Assembly: GCA_020633055.1 (NCBI GenBank)
Contig: JACKEJ010000005.1
Location: 930,001-994,000, forward strand
Direction: 5' to 3'
Length of the DNA: 64,000 nucleotides
DNA from: Sandaracinaceae bacterium
Lineage (GTDB): Bacteria; Myxococcota_A; Polyangia; Polyangiales; Houyiibacteriaceae
The notes beneath the pieces are model-generated. The model had not been told where the DNA came from, did no database searches, and saw only the letters and a list, made by a program, of their open reading frames with translations. Position 1 is the first letter of the stretch. Each line of letters starts with the position of its first letter. This document shows, one piece after another, positions 27,919 through 36,724 of the stretch. A program made the position numbers and the translations under genes.

Positions 27919-28565
27919 GGGAACACCGCCGTCGACAGGAACGCGAGGGCCGCGACGCGGTGGGCCTCGACCGACTTGGGCGCGCGCACCTCGCCGCCGT
28001 GGAAGAGCGAGAAGAAGCGGTCCTCGTGGAACACGTAGGCGACGGCGCCCACCGACAGGCTGACCAGGCGCCGCGCGTCGATGTCGTCACGGATGACCTT
28101 GGCGCGCTGAGCCGCCTCCACCGCGTGACCGACGGCCTCCATGACGGGCGCGCTGATCTCGCGGGTGACCTCCTCCATCGCGGCGAACGCCGGTGACGAG
28201 GTGTCGAGGGAGGCGTAGTGCAGCAGGCGCACCAGGTTCGGGTTCTGCGCGTGGAAGTCCACGAGCATGTTGACGTACGTCTCGAGCAGCACGCGGATGG
28301 ACGTGCCCGCGCGCAACGCGGCCAGCGCGCGCGTGGAGACCCCCGCGAAGGCGTTCTGCACGACCGCCCGAAAGAGGCCCACCTTGTCCCCGAAGTAGTG
28401 GTGGAGCAGCGCGTGGTGTACCCCCGCCCGGGCAGCCACGTCCCGGAGCCGCGCGCCGTCGTAACCCTTCAGGGCGAACTCGGCCTCGGCCGCGGCCAGG
28501 ATCCGCGCTTGGGTGGCTTCACGGTTACGCTCCCGGCGCGGGCGGGTCTTGCTAGCAGTCGTCAT
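27915..28565 (-). CDS. TetR-family transcriptional regulator
   Basis: This is a 216-residue protein. The N-terminal helix-turn-helix region is ILAAAEAEFALKGYDGARL then DVAARAGVHHALLHHYFGDK, the classic TetR recognition helix with the HYF motif. The C-terminal ligand domain is all-helical. It may respond to a small hydrophobic ligand; the ligand is unknown. The ATG at 28565 is preferred over the open frame upstream. No clear palindromic operator was found in the short gap to 28731. Confidence 0.9.
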   Translation of the reverse strand: MTTASKTRPRRERNREATQARILAAAEAEFALKGYDGARLRDVAARAGVHHALLHHYFGDKVGLFRAVVQNAFAGVSTRALAALRAGTSIRVLLETYVNMLVDFHAQNPNLVRLLHYASLDTSSPAFAAMEEVTREISAPVMEAVGHAVEAAQRAKVIRDDIDARRLVSLSVGAVAYVFHEDRFFSLFHGGEVRAPKSVEAHRVAALAFLSTAVFP

Positions 28566-28730
28566 CGCTTCGTTCTGAGCCTCTCGGGCGGCTAAGCTTG
28601 ACCCAGCGCACGCATGCGTCGCAAGGTAACGGCCCAACGGGGCACCCCGCAGATCTCCATGAACAGCTCACACTCCCCCCTCGCAGCCCCGGAACCGCCG
28701 GTGGCCCTGGCCGCCCATACACCTACGTGG

Positions 28731-30434
28731 ATGTCGCTTCGCCGCACGTCGGACCTCACCGTGCGCGCCGCGTTAGCGGTCTCCCTGCTGTTTGCGGGTG
28801 GGTGCACACCGGACGTGGGTCCGTGCGATCCATTCGCCGCCCGGCAGGTCGTCTTCTTGAACACAGGGGCCGCGAGCGCCGATGACGGCATCCCCATGTT
28901 CGCGGGTCAGGGGTTGGTGCAGACGTCGTGCGGCAACTCGCAGTTCTGCCACTCGGAGGCTGCCACGAGCACCAACAACCGCCGCGGTGTGCCCATCGGA
29001 CTCGACTTCGACCTCGACGTACCGTGTTCCCCGTCCGGCTGCGACCCAGGCGGCCTGGCGCGCCTGAGGGCGTCCCAGCAGCGGGCGTTCGACCTGCGTG
29101 AGCACATCTTGCTGGAGGTGGAGCGCGGGACGATGCCCCCCGGGCGCGAGGGCGCCGACGTCGTCCAGGACGCCGGGAAGTTCGTTCAGGTCGACACGTC
29201 CGACCCGTTCTTCGCCGGGGGTGTGGAGAGCGGCGTTCCGCTGCCCGAGATCGGCTCGCGCGAAGGGCGAGCCATCCTCGCCAACTGGCTCGCCTGTGGC
29301 CTCCCGGTCGTGGAGCGCTACGAGGAACCCAACTCGCCTCAGGACTCGGGGCGGAACTGCCGTGGCTCGACCGACTGCGTGTATCGCGTCACCCCGAACC
29401 CCTCCATCCCGGTGCCGCACTGGCCTTCCTTGTACGAAGAGATGATCGAGCCGTTCTGTGGCGCGAGCTGTCACGGGGAGGGTGCCCCGGACAACCGCGA
29501 GGAGAGCCAGCTGGACCTGGGCAACATCGAGCTGGCGTACGCTCAGCTGGTCGACCGCATCGCTGCCGGGGAAGAGTGTATCGACACGGGCATGGTGCTG
29601 GTCGTCCCCGGCGACCCCGAGGCCTCGCTGCTCGTCGACAAGATGGCCGAACCCAATCCGGTCTGCGGTGACCCGATGCCGTCCGGCGTGGGATTGTTCC
29701 CGGACTCCTACATGGATGTGCTGCGTCAGTGGATCCGCGAGGGGGCACTGGAGGGCTGCTTCGACGCGACCTTCGCGAACGGCCGCGCCGTGACGCCGCC
29801 GAGCCTGGTGGTCGCGCCCACACGTTCGTTCACGGTGGAGGCCTGGATCCAGCCCACGGCGGTGGCCGGTCGCCAAGTCATCGTGACCCTCGACGGTAGC
29901 GACCCCGCTGCCTTCGAGTTCACCTTGGCCATCGACGCGATGGGACGCGTCGAAGCCACGCTGGACACCAGGAATGGCCCCATCACGCTCGTCCACCCTG
30001 CGGTGCTCGGGGGGAACGACGTCTATCACCACGTAGCGCTCATGTACGACGCTGACGCCATGCCCCGACCGGCTGCACGATTGTTCGTGGATGGCATTCC
30101 CGTGTCCGAGGACACGGAGTACGCCGCCGACGACGAGATCATGCGGTCATTGGCCATCGGAGATCTCCCGGTCTCCGTGGGTTCCGCACCGTTCGCTGGG
30201 GTCATCTCCGACGTGCGCATGTCGAACACCGCCCGCTATGCCGTCGACGACCCGCCCGCCGCCGACGAGCCGTGGTTCGTCGCAGGAGCCCGCCTGGTGG
30301 CAGATGACGAGACCATCGTGCTCTACCCCATCCACGAGTCGCCGGGGGCCACGATGCTGCGTGACGGCGGCAGCGACGCGCTCCACGCCACCATCTCGGG
30401 CGGGGTGACGCTCGCGACCGTCGCGTGCCGCTGA
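28731..30434 (+). CDS. Putative lipoprotein with cytochrome-like Cys-His motifs and LamG-type domain
   Basis: This is a 567-residue protein with a signal ending LLFAGGC (lipobox AGGC). The first half resembles cytochrome-like regions of large secreted proteins. It has CGNSQFCH and FCGASCHGEG, which are CX5CH and CX3CH rather than the standard CXXCH. It also has LEVERGTMPPG and the later VDKM. The second half (about 365-555) is a LamG/jelly-roll type sandwich (SFTVEAWIQPTAVAGRQVI, then VYHHVALMYD). Heme binding is uncertain because of the spacing. Alternative starts lie upstream at 28614 and 28659. Confidence 0.7.
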   Translation: MSLRRTSDLTVRAALAVSLLFAGGCTPDVGPCDPFAARQVVFLNTGAASADDGIPMFAGQGLVQTSCGNSQFCHSEAATSTNNRRGVPIGLDFDLDVPCSPSGCDPGGLARLRASQQRAFDLREHILLEVERGTMPPGREGADVVQDAGKFVQVDTSDPFFAGGVESGVPLPEIGSREGRAILANWLACGLPVVERYEEPNSPQDSGRNCRGSTDCVYRVTPNPSIPVPHWPSLYEEMIEPFCGASCHGEGAPDNREESQLDLGNIELAYAQLVDRIAAGEECIDTGMVLVVPGDPEASLLVDKMAEPNPVCGDPMPSGVGLFPDSYMDVLRQWIREGALEGCFDATFANGRAVTPPSLVVAPTRSFTVEAWIQPTAVAGRQVIVTLDGSDPAAFEFTLAIDAMGRVEATLDTRNGPITLVHPAVLGGNDVYHHVALMYDADAMPRPAARLFVDGIPVSEDTEYAADDEIMRSLAIGDLPVSVGSAPFAGVISDVRMSNTARYAVDDPPAADEPWFVAGARLVADDETIVLYPIHESPGATMLRDGGSDALHATISGGVTLATVACR

Positions 30435-31333
30435 CACCCCCCCGCGTGTTCCTGGGCCGCCCTCTAAGGCTTCCCAGGATCGCCAGGATCGACCACCCAC
30501 ACGCGCTCCGCGGCGCGGGCTCCGGGGCGCTGTTGCTCTTCGCGCTCTGGTTCTGTGGCTGTGGGCCCCGGGGCGCTTGCCCGGCGTACCCGCACACCAG
30601 CCCGAGCGCCGCGCTGGACGCCCACCGCGAGGCGCGCGCGGTCACGCGCGTGGTGCGCGCCGAGGCGCGGGTGGACACGCGCGGGCACGAGGGGCGGGTC
30701 CGGGGGACGGTCATGATGTTCCTCGAACGCCCCGACCGCGTGCGCTTCGACGTGCTGACCCAGTTCGGCGCAGCCGCGGTGCTGACCAGCGACGGGGAGC
30801 GCTTCCAGCTGGCGGATCTGCGCGAGAACCGATTCCTCGAAGGCCCCACCTGCCCTTCGAACATCGCGCGCCTGCTCGGTGTGTCGCTCGAGGGCGCGGA
30901 GGTCGCGCGCTTTCTGATGGGCGACACACCGCGCCTCGCACCCGCCGAAGCATCCATGGTCTGCGAAGGCAGCGGCTACACGGTGACCCTGCGGGCCCCC
31001 GACGGGCGACGCCAGGAGCTAGCCTTTCTCGTTCCCACGCGCGACCGCAACGCGCCTCCCGCCCAGCAGCGGCTGCGGCTGGTGCGCTCTCAGCTATTCG
31101 ACGCGGATGGCACCGTATGGCGCGTGACCTACGACGACTACCGCGCGGTGCGCGACGGCGAACGTGAGGTGGAGCTGCCCTTCGTGGTGCACTTCGAGGA
31201 CGAGCGCCACGACGCGGACACGCTCGTGCGCTTCCGGGAGATCGCCCTCAACGTGACGGTCCCCACGAACGCCTTCTCGCAGCAGCCAACGCCCGGTCTC
31301 GCGAGCGAATACGTGGCCTGCGACCCCGAGTAG
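30425..31333 (+). CDS. LolB/DUF4292-like lipoprotein
   Basis: This is a 302-residue protein starting at a GTG that overlaps the previous stop by 10 nt. The signal ends LWFCGCGPRG. The mature part carries ARVDTRGHEGRVRGTVMMF, RVRFDVLTQFGAAAVLTSDG and FQLADLRENRFLEGP, typical of the LolA/LolB/DUF4292 half-barrel that binds lipoproteins or lipids. It probably sits in the outer membrane and helps lipoprotein insertion or envelope maintenance. The overlap suggests cotranscription with the upstream lipoprotein gene. Confidence 0.7.
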   Translation: MPLTPPRVFLGRPLRLPRIARIDHPHALRGAGSGALLLFALWFCGCGPRGACPAYPHTSPSAALDAHREARAVTRVVRAEARVDTRGHEGRVRGTVMMFLERPDRVRFDVLTQFGAAAVLTSDGERFQLADLRENRFLEGPTCPSNIARLLGVSLEGAEVARFLMGDTPRLAPAEASMVCEGSGYTVTLRAPDGRRQELAFLVPTRDRNAPPAQQRLRLVRSQLFDADGTVWRVTYDDYRAVRDGEREVELPFVVHFEDERHDADTLVRFREIALNVTVPTNAFSQQPTPGLASEYVACDPE

Positions 31334-31386
31334 GGAAGTAGGTGCGCAAGGCTCGAACCGCGGCGGTGCGGCGTCTCGGTACGGGA

Positions 31387-31506
31387 TGCTGCGGCGTTTT
31401 GCCGCGGCAGTGATGATCGTATCGCCACGACGCGCTGCGTCATTCTCATTTCATCAATGGTTTCGTGGACTCAGCCTTCGGCACGCGGCGTGCAATGACG
31501 CAGCGC
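31387..31506 (+). promoter_or_regulatory. Structured leader upstream of the RpoH-like sigma gene
   Basis: A 9-bp hairpin with loop gtttt lies at 31387-31409. A longer-range perfect 13-bp pairing joins 31432-31444 (gcgctgcgtcatt) to 31494-31506, with a small 5-bp hairpin inside (31481-31493). The ribosome-binding ggag and the ATG at 31530 follow shortly after. A regulatory leader, such as a thermosensor, or a terminator/antiterminator is possible. The transcription start is not known. Confidence 0.5.
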
Positions 31507-31529
31507 AGCGAACCCCCGGAGTCCCCCAC

Positions 31530-32330
31530 ATGACCACCGTCACCTCCCTCGATCGATACCGCGCCTCCCTGCAGCACGTCCACAGCCTGGACCCGGAAGC
31601 CGAGCGTCAGCTCGCGCAGCGCTACTGCGAAGGCGACCAGGACGCAGGCCGACGGCTGATTGAAGCGAGCCTCCCGTTCGTCATCCGCATCGCCCGCGAG
31701 TACCGCCGCTGGGGCGTGCCCATCGAAGACCTGGTGCAGCAGGGGAACCTCGGGCTGCTCAAAGCCACCACCCGCTACGACCCCGACAAGGGCTGCCGGC
31801 TGATCACCTACGCGGCCTACTGGATCCGCGCCGAGATCCGCGACTACGTCGTGCGCGGCTACCGCATCGTGCGCCTGGGGACCACCCGCACCGAGCGCCG
31901 CGCGATGCGCGCCTACCGCCGCCAGGACGTTGCCTCCGCCGCAGCGCTGGCCGAGTGCTCCGGCATGCCCCGCGCGCGGGCCGAGAAGCTGTGGCCGCTG
32001 CTGACGCAGTCGGACGTCTCGGTGGACGCGCAGTACGAGGACCGTCAGTCGATGCTGGAGCGCATGGGGATGGATGTCTCCACGCCCGAGGAAGTGGTCG
32101 CCCGCGAGGAGGCCATCCAAGGCGTGCGGGACGCGCTGGACGGGGCGCTGCACGAGCTCACCGAGCGTGAGCGGCGCATCGTGGCCGCGCGCATGCTCGC
32201 GGACGATCCATGCACGCTGGAGATGCTCGGCCACGAGATGGGCGTCAGCAAGGAGCGCGTGCGGCAGCTCGAGGCGCGCGCCAAGAAGAAGCTGAAGGTC
32301 AGCCTGGCCGCGTTCCACAGCGCCGCCTGA
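31530..32330 (+). CDS. RNA polymerase sigma factor, RpoH-like
   Basis: This is a 266-residue sigma-70-family protein lacking region 1.1. Region 2 shows LIEASLPFVIRIAREYRRWGV in part, EDLVQQGNLGLLKATTRYDP, and KGCRLITYAAYWIRAEIRDYV for -10 recognition. Region 4 has LTERERRIVAARML and the helix-turn-helix LEMLGHEMGVSKERVRQLEARAKKKL. Length and motifs fit the RpoH (heat-shock) type or one of its myxobacterial relatives. It directs RNA polymerase to alternative promoters. The ATG at 31530 has ggag nearby and follows a strongly structured leader. Confidence 0.88.
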   Translation: MTTVTSLDRYRASLQHVHSLDPEAERQLAQRYCEGDQDAGRRLIEASLPFVIRIAREYRRWGVPIEDLVQQGNLGLLKATTRYDPDKGCRLITYAAYWIRAEIRDYVVRGYRIVRLGTTRTERRAMRAYRRQDVASAAALAECSGMPRARAEKLWPLLTQSDVSVDAQYEDRQSMLERMGMDVSTPEEVVAREEAIQGVRDALDGALHELTERERRIVAARMLADDPCTLEMLGHEMGVSKERVRQLEARAKKKLKVSLAAFHSAA

Positions 32331-32381
32331 ACGAAGCGGCCCGTGCCTTTACAAGGGCGCCTGCCCGCGATAGGCAGCCCC

Positions 32382-33161
32382 ATGCCCTCCATCGTCCGCA
32401 TCGCCGACCCCACCGGGAGCACACCGAGGCCGCTCTCGCTGCTTGGCGTGGGCATCGGTGGCGTCGTCGCCGGACTGCTCTCGATACAGCTTTCGCTGGC
32501 CGCGCCGCGTCCCGAGACGACCGCCAGTGACGAGCCCACGGCCGACGATGCCACGGACCCGAACGAGGGCCGGACGCGGCCGGATACCCAACCCCCAGGG
32601 AGCGCCACGGAGACCGCGCCCGACGAGGAAGGCGCACCAAGCGCCGCAGGCGTCGACGACCCCACGGAGGGTGCGGCCTCGGACGAGCCGGTGGCGGAGG
32701 TCCAGAACGACGCGGCTGCCCCAGGCGACCCCAGTCCCGAGGCGGATCCAGGCGGCGCGGAGGCCCCGGGGCTCGGAGGGGAGAGCCAGGCCCACGCGGA
32801 CGAGACGAACACAGGCGAGGATGGGGCGGGCACGGAGGGTGGCCCCGCACGTGAGCTGACTCGCGGGCGCGTCGCCTACTTCGGCTGCCCCTCGGACCAC
32901 TGCAACCGAGACCACAGCTTCGAACGGGACGTCTTTCGTACCCTGGAGCGCGTCACGGGCTGCATGGGTGGGGCCGGCGAAGGAGACGTGCGGGTCACCG
33001 TCGAGGGTGGCGCAGTGACCGACGTCCGCTTTCGGGAGCGCGGGGCCGTGGGGCTGCCGATCCCAACGCTCGACCGCTGTCTGACCCCGCCCCTCCGCAG
33101 GGTCACGGGGAGCGTGCTCCCCAACGGGGTCGTCGTGTCCTTCCGCTTCGACGTCCTCTGA
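32382..33161 (+). CDS. Membrane-anchored protein with acidic linker and AgmX/TonB-like C-terminal domain
   Basis: This is a 259-residue protein. One N-terminal transmembrane segment (about 20-40, LLGVGIGGVVAGLLSIQLSL) is followed by about 110 residues rich in Asp, Glu, Pro, Thr and Ala that are probably disordered. The C-terminal 85 residues contain a Cys-rich start (FGCPSDHCNRDH) and a small beta domain (GDVRVTVEGGAVTDVRF, then CLTPPLRRVTGSVL). That domain resembles the AgmX/PglI or TonB-C-like type. A periplasm-spanning role is inferred. The start ATG follows the sigma gene by 51 nt. Confidence 0.6.
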   Translation: MPSIVRIADPTGSTPRPLSLLGVGIGGVVAGLLSIQLSLAAPRPETTASDEPTADDATDPNEGRTRPDTQPPGSATETAPDEEGAPSAAGVDDPTEGAASDEPVAEVQNDAAAPGDPSPEADPGGAEAPGLGGESQAHADETNTGEDGAGTEGGPARELTRGRVAYFGCPSDHCNRDHSFERDVFRTLERVTGCMGGAGEGDVRVTVEGGAVTDVRFRERGAVGLPIPTLDRCLTPPLRRVTGSVLPNGVVVSFRFDVL

Positions 33162-33203
33162 GCCGGGTCGGCGGGCCACAACGAATTTCGCGTCGCGGGG
33201 CTT

Positions 33204-33231
33204 TTGCTGGTCAGAGGGAGTGTGCTAGCTT
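33204..33231 (+). promoter_or_regulatory. Promoter-like pair before the 88-residue protein
   Basis: TTGCTG, 16 nt, TAGCTT, ending 9 nt before the GTG at 33241. The boxes are moderate matches, and the geometry implies a very short leader. Confidence 0.35.
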
Positions 33232-33240
33232 GATCCCATC

Positions 33241-33507
33241 GTGGAAGTTGTTCTGCGCAAGCTTGGACGGAAACCTGGTCGCGCCGTCATCGGCCGGCTG
33301 CTCCGCCCGCCCCGTAAGGGGTCGGTGGTGGTCATCGAGTTCCCGGATGGGCTGCATGAGTACGTCACCACTCCCGTAAAGCGCATCCTGCGCATCTGCG
33401 GGAGCGAAGTGTACTACGTGCAGACCGCCAACAGCCGCTACCGGCTCGAGGTTCGCAACGGCGAGGCCGTCCAGCTGGACATCATCGCCGGGTCGCCCAA
33501 CAGCTGA
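33241..33507 (+). CDS. Hypothetical 88-residue protein
   Basis: A small basic protein from a GTG start with genomic codon bias. It has a beta-rich pattern (GSVVVIEFPDGLHEYVTTPV, then SEVYYVQTANSRYRLEV) ending IIAGSPNS. There is no signal peptide and no known motif. The residues resemble short conserved hypothetical proteins, but no family can be named. Confidence 0.6.
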   Translation: MEVVLRKLGRKPGRAVIGRLLRPPRKGSVVVIEFPDGLHEYVTTPVKRILRICGSEVYYVQTANSRYRLEVRNGEAVQLDIIAGSPNS

Positions 33508-33622
33508 CCCACGCTCCGCTCATGCTGGGGCGATGGTGAGGTGAGGGGGCAGCGGGTGAGGGAGCTCGGCGCGGTGCATGCGCGTCGCTACCCCAGGGTG
33601 TCAGTCACGCACGCCGGAGACG

Positions 33623-36568
33623 TCAGGGGCTGCCCAGCATCCGAAGCATGGTGCGGCAGTCGCGCACGTTGCGGCCCTCGCCATGATCGACGCACGATTG
33701 ATACGCTACTCGCGCGCCATCGACGTCGCCCAGCTCTTGCAGCGACGCGCCAAGCGTGACCCACGCCCGTGACAGGGTGGAGTCCGCGGCCACGGCGCGT
33801 CGCGCGTAGTCCCGCGCCACCTCGTTCTGCCGACGATTGATCGCGATCCAGCCGAGCTCGTCGAGCGCCTCGGCGGACGCGGGCTCCAGCGCGAGCACCG
33901 CCTCCCACGCCTCCTGTGCTTGCCGACGGGACGCGCTGCGCGCCTCGGCGAGCGCCGCCTCCAGCGCTGCACCGGCGGCTGGCGCCGCGGGCGCTGTCGC
34001 TTCGGGCGGCGCGGGCTCCTCGAGGGTGGCGGGCGCTTCAGCCACCACGGGCTCCTCGGCTGCATCCGGACCTCCCTCGGCGGGCTCTGTCTGCGGCGCC
34101 TCGGCCGTGGCGGTCGGGGTGTGCTCGGGAGCTGGGGTGTCCGTGGAGTCCGCCGTGTCCCCCTCGGCGGGCATGGCGGCACCAGACTGACCTGGCGCCT
34201 GTCGAGGCGCGCGCACGTCGGGGGTGACGACGTGCGGTGCCCCTCCGAGGTCTCCGAAGCGACCCGCGCTGTCCCGCGTCGCCAAGTGGTACACGGTGAA
34301 CACGACGACGGCGGCCGCCGTGAGCAACCCGAGGTAGCGCCACACCACGTCGGACCCCGAAGTGAGGGGCACGCTCGGGACGTCGTCGTCCGGCTGCGCA
34401 ACGGCGGGCCTGGTCCGCGGACCTTCGGAGGCGCGCGTGGACTCGTAGCTCTCCGCGACGAAGAACTCGTCGGAGAAGTCGCTGGGGTCGTGCGGCGCGT
34501 CGTCGTGCAGTCCGGGGCGGTCGGGCACGTTGTCCGCCTTGGCTGCTGGAGCTGGCTCCGTGGCCACCGCGTTGGTCGGCCCCGCTTCAACGCTCGTGGC
34601 CTTGGCGACCGCGGCCGTGTCTTCGGCCGGGGGCACGGGTACGCCGACCGCAACGGGCGCCCCGGCGTCGCTGGGGCGCGTGTGGGGGCCGCTCTCACTC
34701 TCGCCAGCGCGCGCTTCTCGAGGGCCCTGGTCGGCGGGGTCGGGCTGAGGCGGTGGAACCGCAGGTTCGTCCTGCGCTTCTTGTTCTTCCTGCTCTTCTT
34801 GTTCTTCCTGCTCTTCCCGCGGAGCCTCCACGAGCGCCAACGCAGCCCCGCCCTTCTGTGGGAAGCGGATGACGTTGCCGGGGAGCGGCTCTGCACGACC
34901 CACCTTGCTGTCCCGGGCATCGTCCGCGAGCCCGCTGGTGTGTAGCGGCTCGCCGCGGTCGGGGTTGGCCGGCGCCGGCCGAGGAGCGTCTTCCAACGAA
35001 CGGTCGAGGGTCTCGGCCTCGTGCTCGTCCACCACGGACGCATCCCTCGAGGGCTCGCCCGTGGCAGCTCCCGCCTCCGACCCCGTCGCCGTCTCGGTCG
35101 GAGCAGCGCTCACGGCGCGGTCGATGTCCGTGTCATCGAGGGAAGGCTCCGACGCGCGCACACCATCGTCGCCATGGGGCCGCCCCTCGTCAGCGTCAGG
35201 GTCGGTGGACTCCCCCAACATGCCGATCGCCCTCTCCGCGTCGTCCCGCTCGAGCTGGGCCTGGGCGATGTCCCCCGCCGCGATCCCGGGAGACGTGTCG
35301 GAGCGCTCGCGTTGTGGACGCTCGCGCGGCGGGGGCGGCTCCGAGTCCGTGGCGCTCATGCCCGCCCTCGCAGCGGGGCCCTGGTTGGAGGACGGCGCCA
35401 GCTTGTCGCCGAAGTCCTCCGGGGCGAGCGGCGTCTCGCCGGACGACACCAACAGGTCCCCCGACTCGCCCGGGACCACCCCGGCCTCGGCCATGGCGGC
35501 GGCCTCTTCGTCCATCTCGTCGTGGTCGTCCGGCCCGGCCTCGGGCGGCATGGTGAGCGGGTTGGCGGTGATGAGCGACGTCCGCATGCCGCTGTCGACG
35601 ATCAGCCCCTCGAAGTACAGCTTCGAGATGGCGGCGAGCGTCTCGAGGTCGTCCGCAGCCACCTCGTCCACCACATCCATCAGCGAGCGGACGCCGTCGA
35701 AGTATTTGAGGACATCGTTGATCTCGTCCGGGATCTCGGCGAGGCGCTCACGCAACTCGGTCTCGTCGATCTCGAACACCGCGTCCAACGGCGGGAGCTG
35801 CTCGAGCAGACGGCCCCACTCGTCGAGGCGCCGCATGCCCTCCATGAGCAGCCCCTGCGTGCTCATGGAGATGGTCTCCTCGTCGATCCGAACCGGGCGG
35901 AACTCGAGCTCGAAGGTACCCTCGTTCCACACGAGCGAGCGATAGAGCGCCCACTCGCCACGAAGCTTGCCGAGCTCGGCGTGCTTGAGACCGCCGACGT
36001 CGAAGAAAATGGAGCCGCGCTGACCGCTGGGCGACGTGAGGTGGAGCACGCCGCTCTTGCGGCTGATGTCGATGGTCTGCAGCAAGTCCACCAGACCCAT
36101 GTCGGCGAGAGAGCCGCTGAAGCGAGTCTTGGTCTCCACGCTCTTGCGCTCGAGCCCGACGCGCTGTCGCCGCTGCAGCTCGAGGTTCACCCGGGTGATG
36201 ATCTCTTTGATGTAGATGGGCTTGGTGAGGTAGTCCTCGACACCCAGCTCGAGCCCCTTGACCTTGCTCTCCACCGACCCGTCGCTCGACAAGAACATGA
36301 AGGGGATGTCCTTGGAGTCGTCCGCGGCGCGCAGCCTCTCCACCAGCTGGAACCCGTCCACCTCGGGCAAGCGCGTGTCGCTGATGATCATGTCGGGCCG
36401 ACTGAGCCCGATCATCTCGATGGCGGTGAGCGCGTCGACGCATGTCGTGACGCTGTAGCCGGCCTTGCGCAGGCTGACCTCCAGCACACGGAGGCTGCGC
36501 TGATCGGCATCGACGAGGAGGAGGTTTTGCTTGGCCACAGGCGGTAGGAGTCCTTGCTCGTTGGCCAT
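33623..36568 (-). CDS. REC-DUF4388-TM-TPR signalling protein
   Basis: This is a 981-residue protein. The receiver domain (about 15-130) has phospho-acceptor Asp64 (DTRLPEVDGF) and Lys in DYLTKPIYI. The DUF4388 domain follows (about 145-300: FSGSLADMGLVDLLQTIDI, then SIFFDVGGLKHAELGKLRGE). A disordered region of about 400 residues is rich in Glu, Asp, Ala and Pro and includes EEQ repeats. One transmembrane segment lies near 741-760. The C-terminus (about 870-981) has TPR-like helices (AWEAVLALEPASAEALDELG). The receiver end should be cytoplasmic and the TPR end periplasmic. Phosphorylation by an unlinked kinase may be signalled across the membrane. Confidence 0.85.
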   Translation of the reverse strand: MANEQGLLPPVAKQNLLLVDADQRSLRVLEVSLRKAGYSVTTCVDALTAIEMIGLSRPDMIISDTRLPEVDGFQLVERLRAADDSKDIPFMFLSSDGSVESKVKGLELGVEDYLTKPIYIKEIITRVNLELQRRQRVGLERKSVETKTRFSGSLADMGLVDLLQTIDISRKSGVLHLTSPSGQRGSIFFDVGGLKHAELGKLRGEWALYRSLVWNEGTFELEFRPVRIDEETISMSTQGLLMEGMRRLDEWGRLLEQLPPLDAVFEIDETELRERLAEIPDEINDVLKYFDGVRSLMDVVDEVAADDLETLAAISKLYFEGLIVDSGMRTSLITANPLTMPPEAGPDDHDEMDEEAAAMAEAGVVPGESGDLLVSSGETPLAPEDFGDKLAPSSNQGPAARAGMSATDSEPPPPRERPQRERSDTSPGIAAGDIAQAQLERDDAERAIGMLGESTDPDADEGRPHGDDGVRASEPSLDDTDIDRAVSAAPTETATGSEAGAATGEPSRDASVVDEHEAETLDRSLEDAPRPAPANPDRGEPLHTSGLADDARDSKVGRAEPLPGNVIRFPQKGGAALALVEAPREEQEEQEEQEEQEAQDEPAVPPPQPDPADQGPREARAGESESGPHTRPSDAGAPVAVGVPVPPAEDTAAVAKATSVEAGPTNAVATEPAPAAKADNVPDRPGLHDDAPHDPSDFSDEFFVAESYESTRASEGPRTRPAVAQPDDDVPSVPLTSGSDVVWRYLGLLTAAAVVVFTVYHLATRDSAGRFGDLGGAPHVVTPDVRAPRQAPGQSGAAMPAEGDTADSTDTPAPEHTPTATAEAPQTEPAEGGPDAAEEPVVAEAPATLEEPAPPEATAPAAPAAGAALEAALAEARSASRRQAQEAWEAVLALEPASAEALDELGWIAINRRQNEVARDYARRAVAADSTLSRAWVTLGASLQELGDVDGARVAYQSCVDHGEGRNVRDCRTMLRMLGSP

Positions 36569-36684
36569 TGTAAGGGCCCACGCACGACACGTCGACCACG
36601 TTCTGGGTCACCACACGACGCGCAATTCCGTATGCGCCGCGCCCCGTGTCGACCCTCGTGGGGGCCACGCACGTGCCGTCGTCC

Positions 36685-36714
36685 TTGACGGGCTTCGAGC
36701 GGGTCGCATATCGT
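36685..36714 (+). promoter_or_regulatory. Promoter-like pair before the IPT lipoprotein
   Basis: TTGACG, 18 nt, TATCGT, ending 10 nt before the ATG at 36725. The -35 is a 5/6 match and the -10 a 4/6 match. The implied leader is only a few nucleotides. Confidence 0.4.
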
Positions 36715-36724
36715 CCAGCGCATC

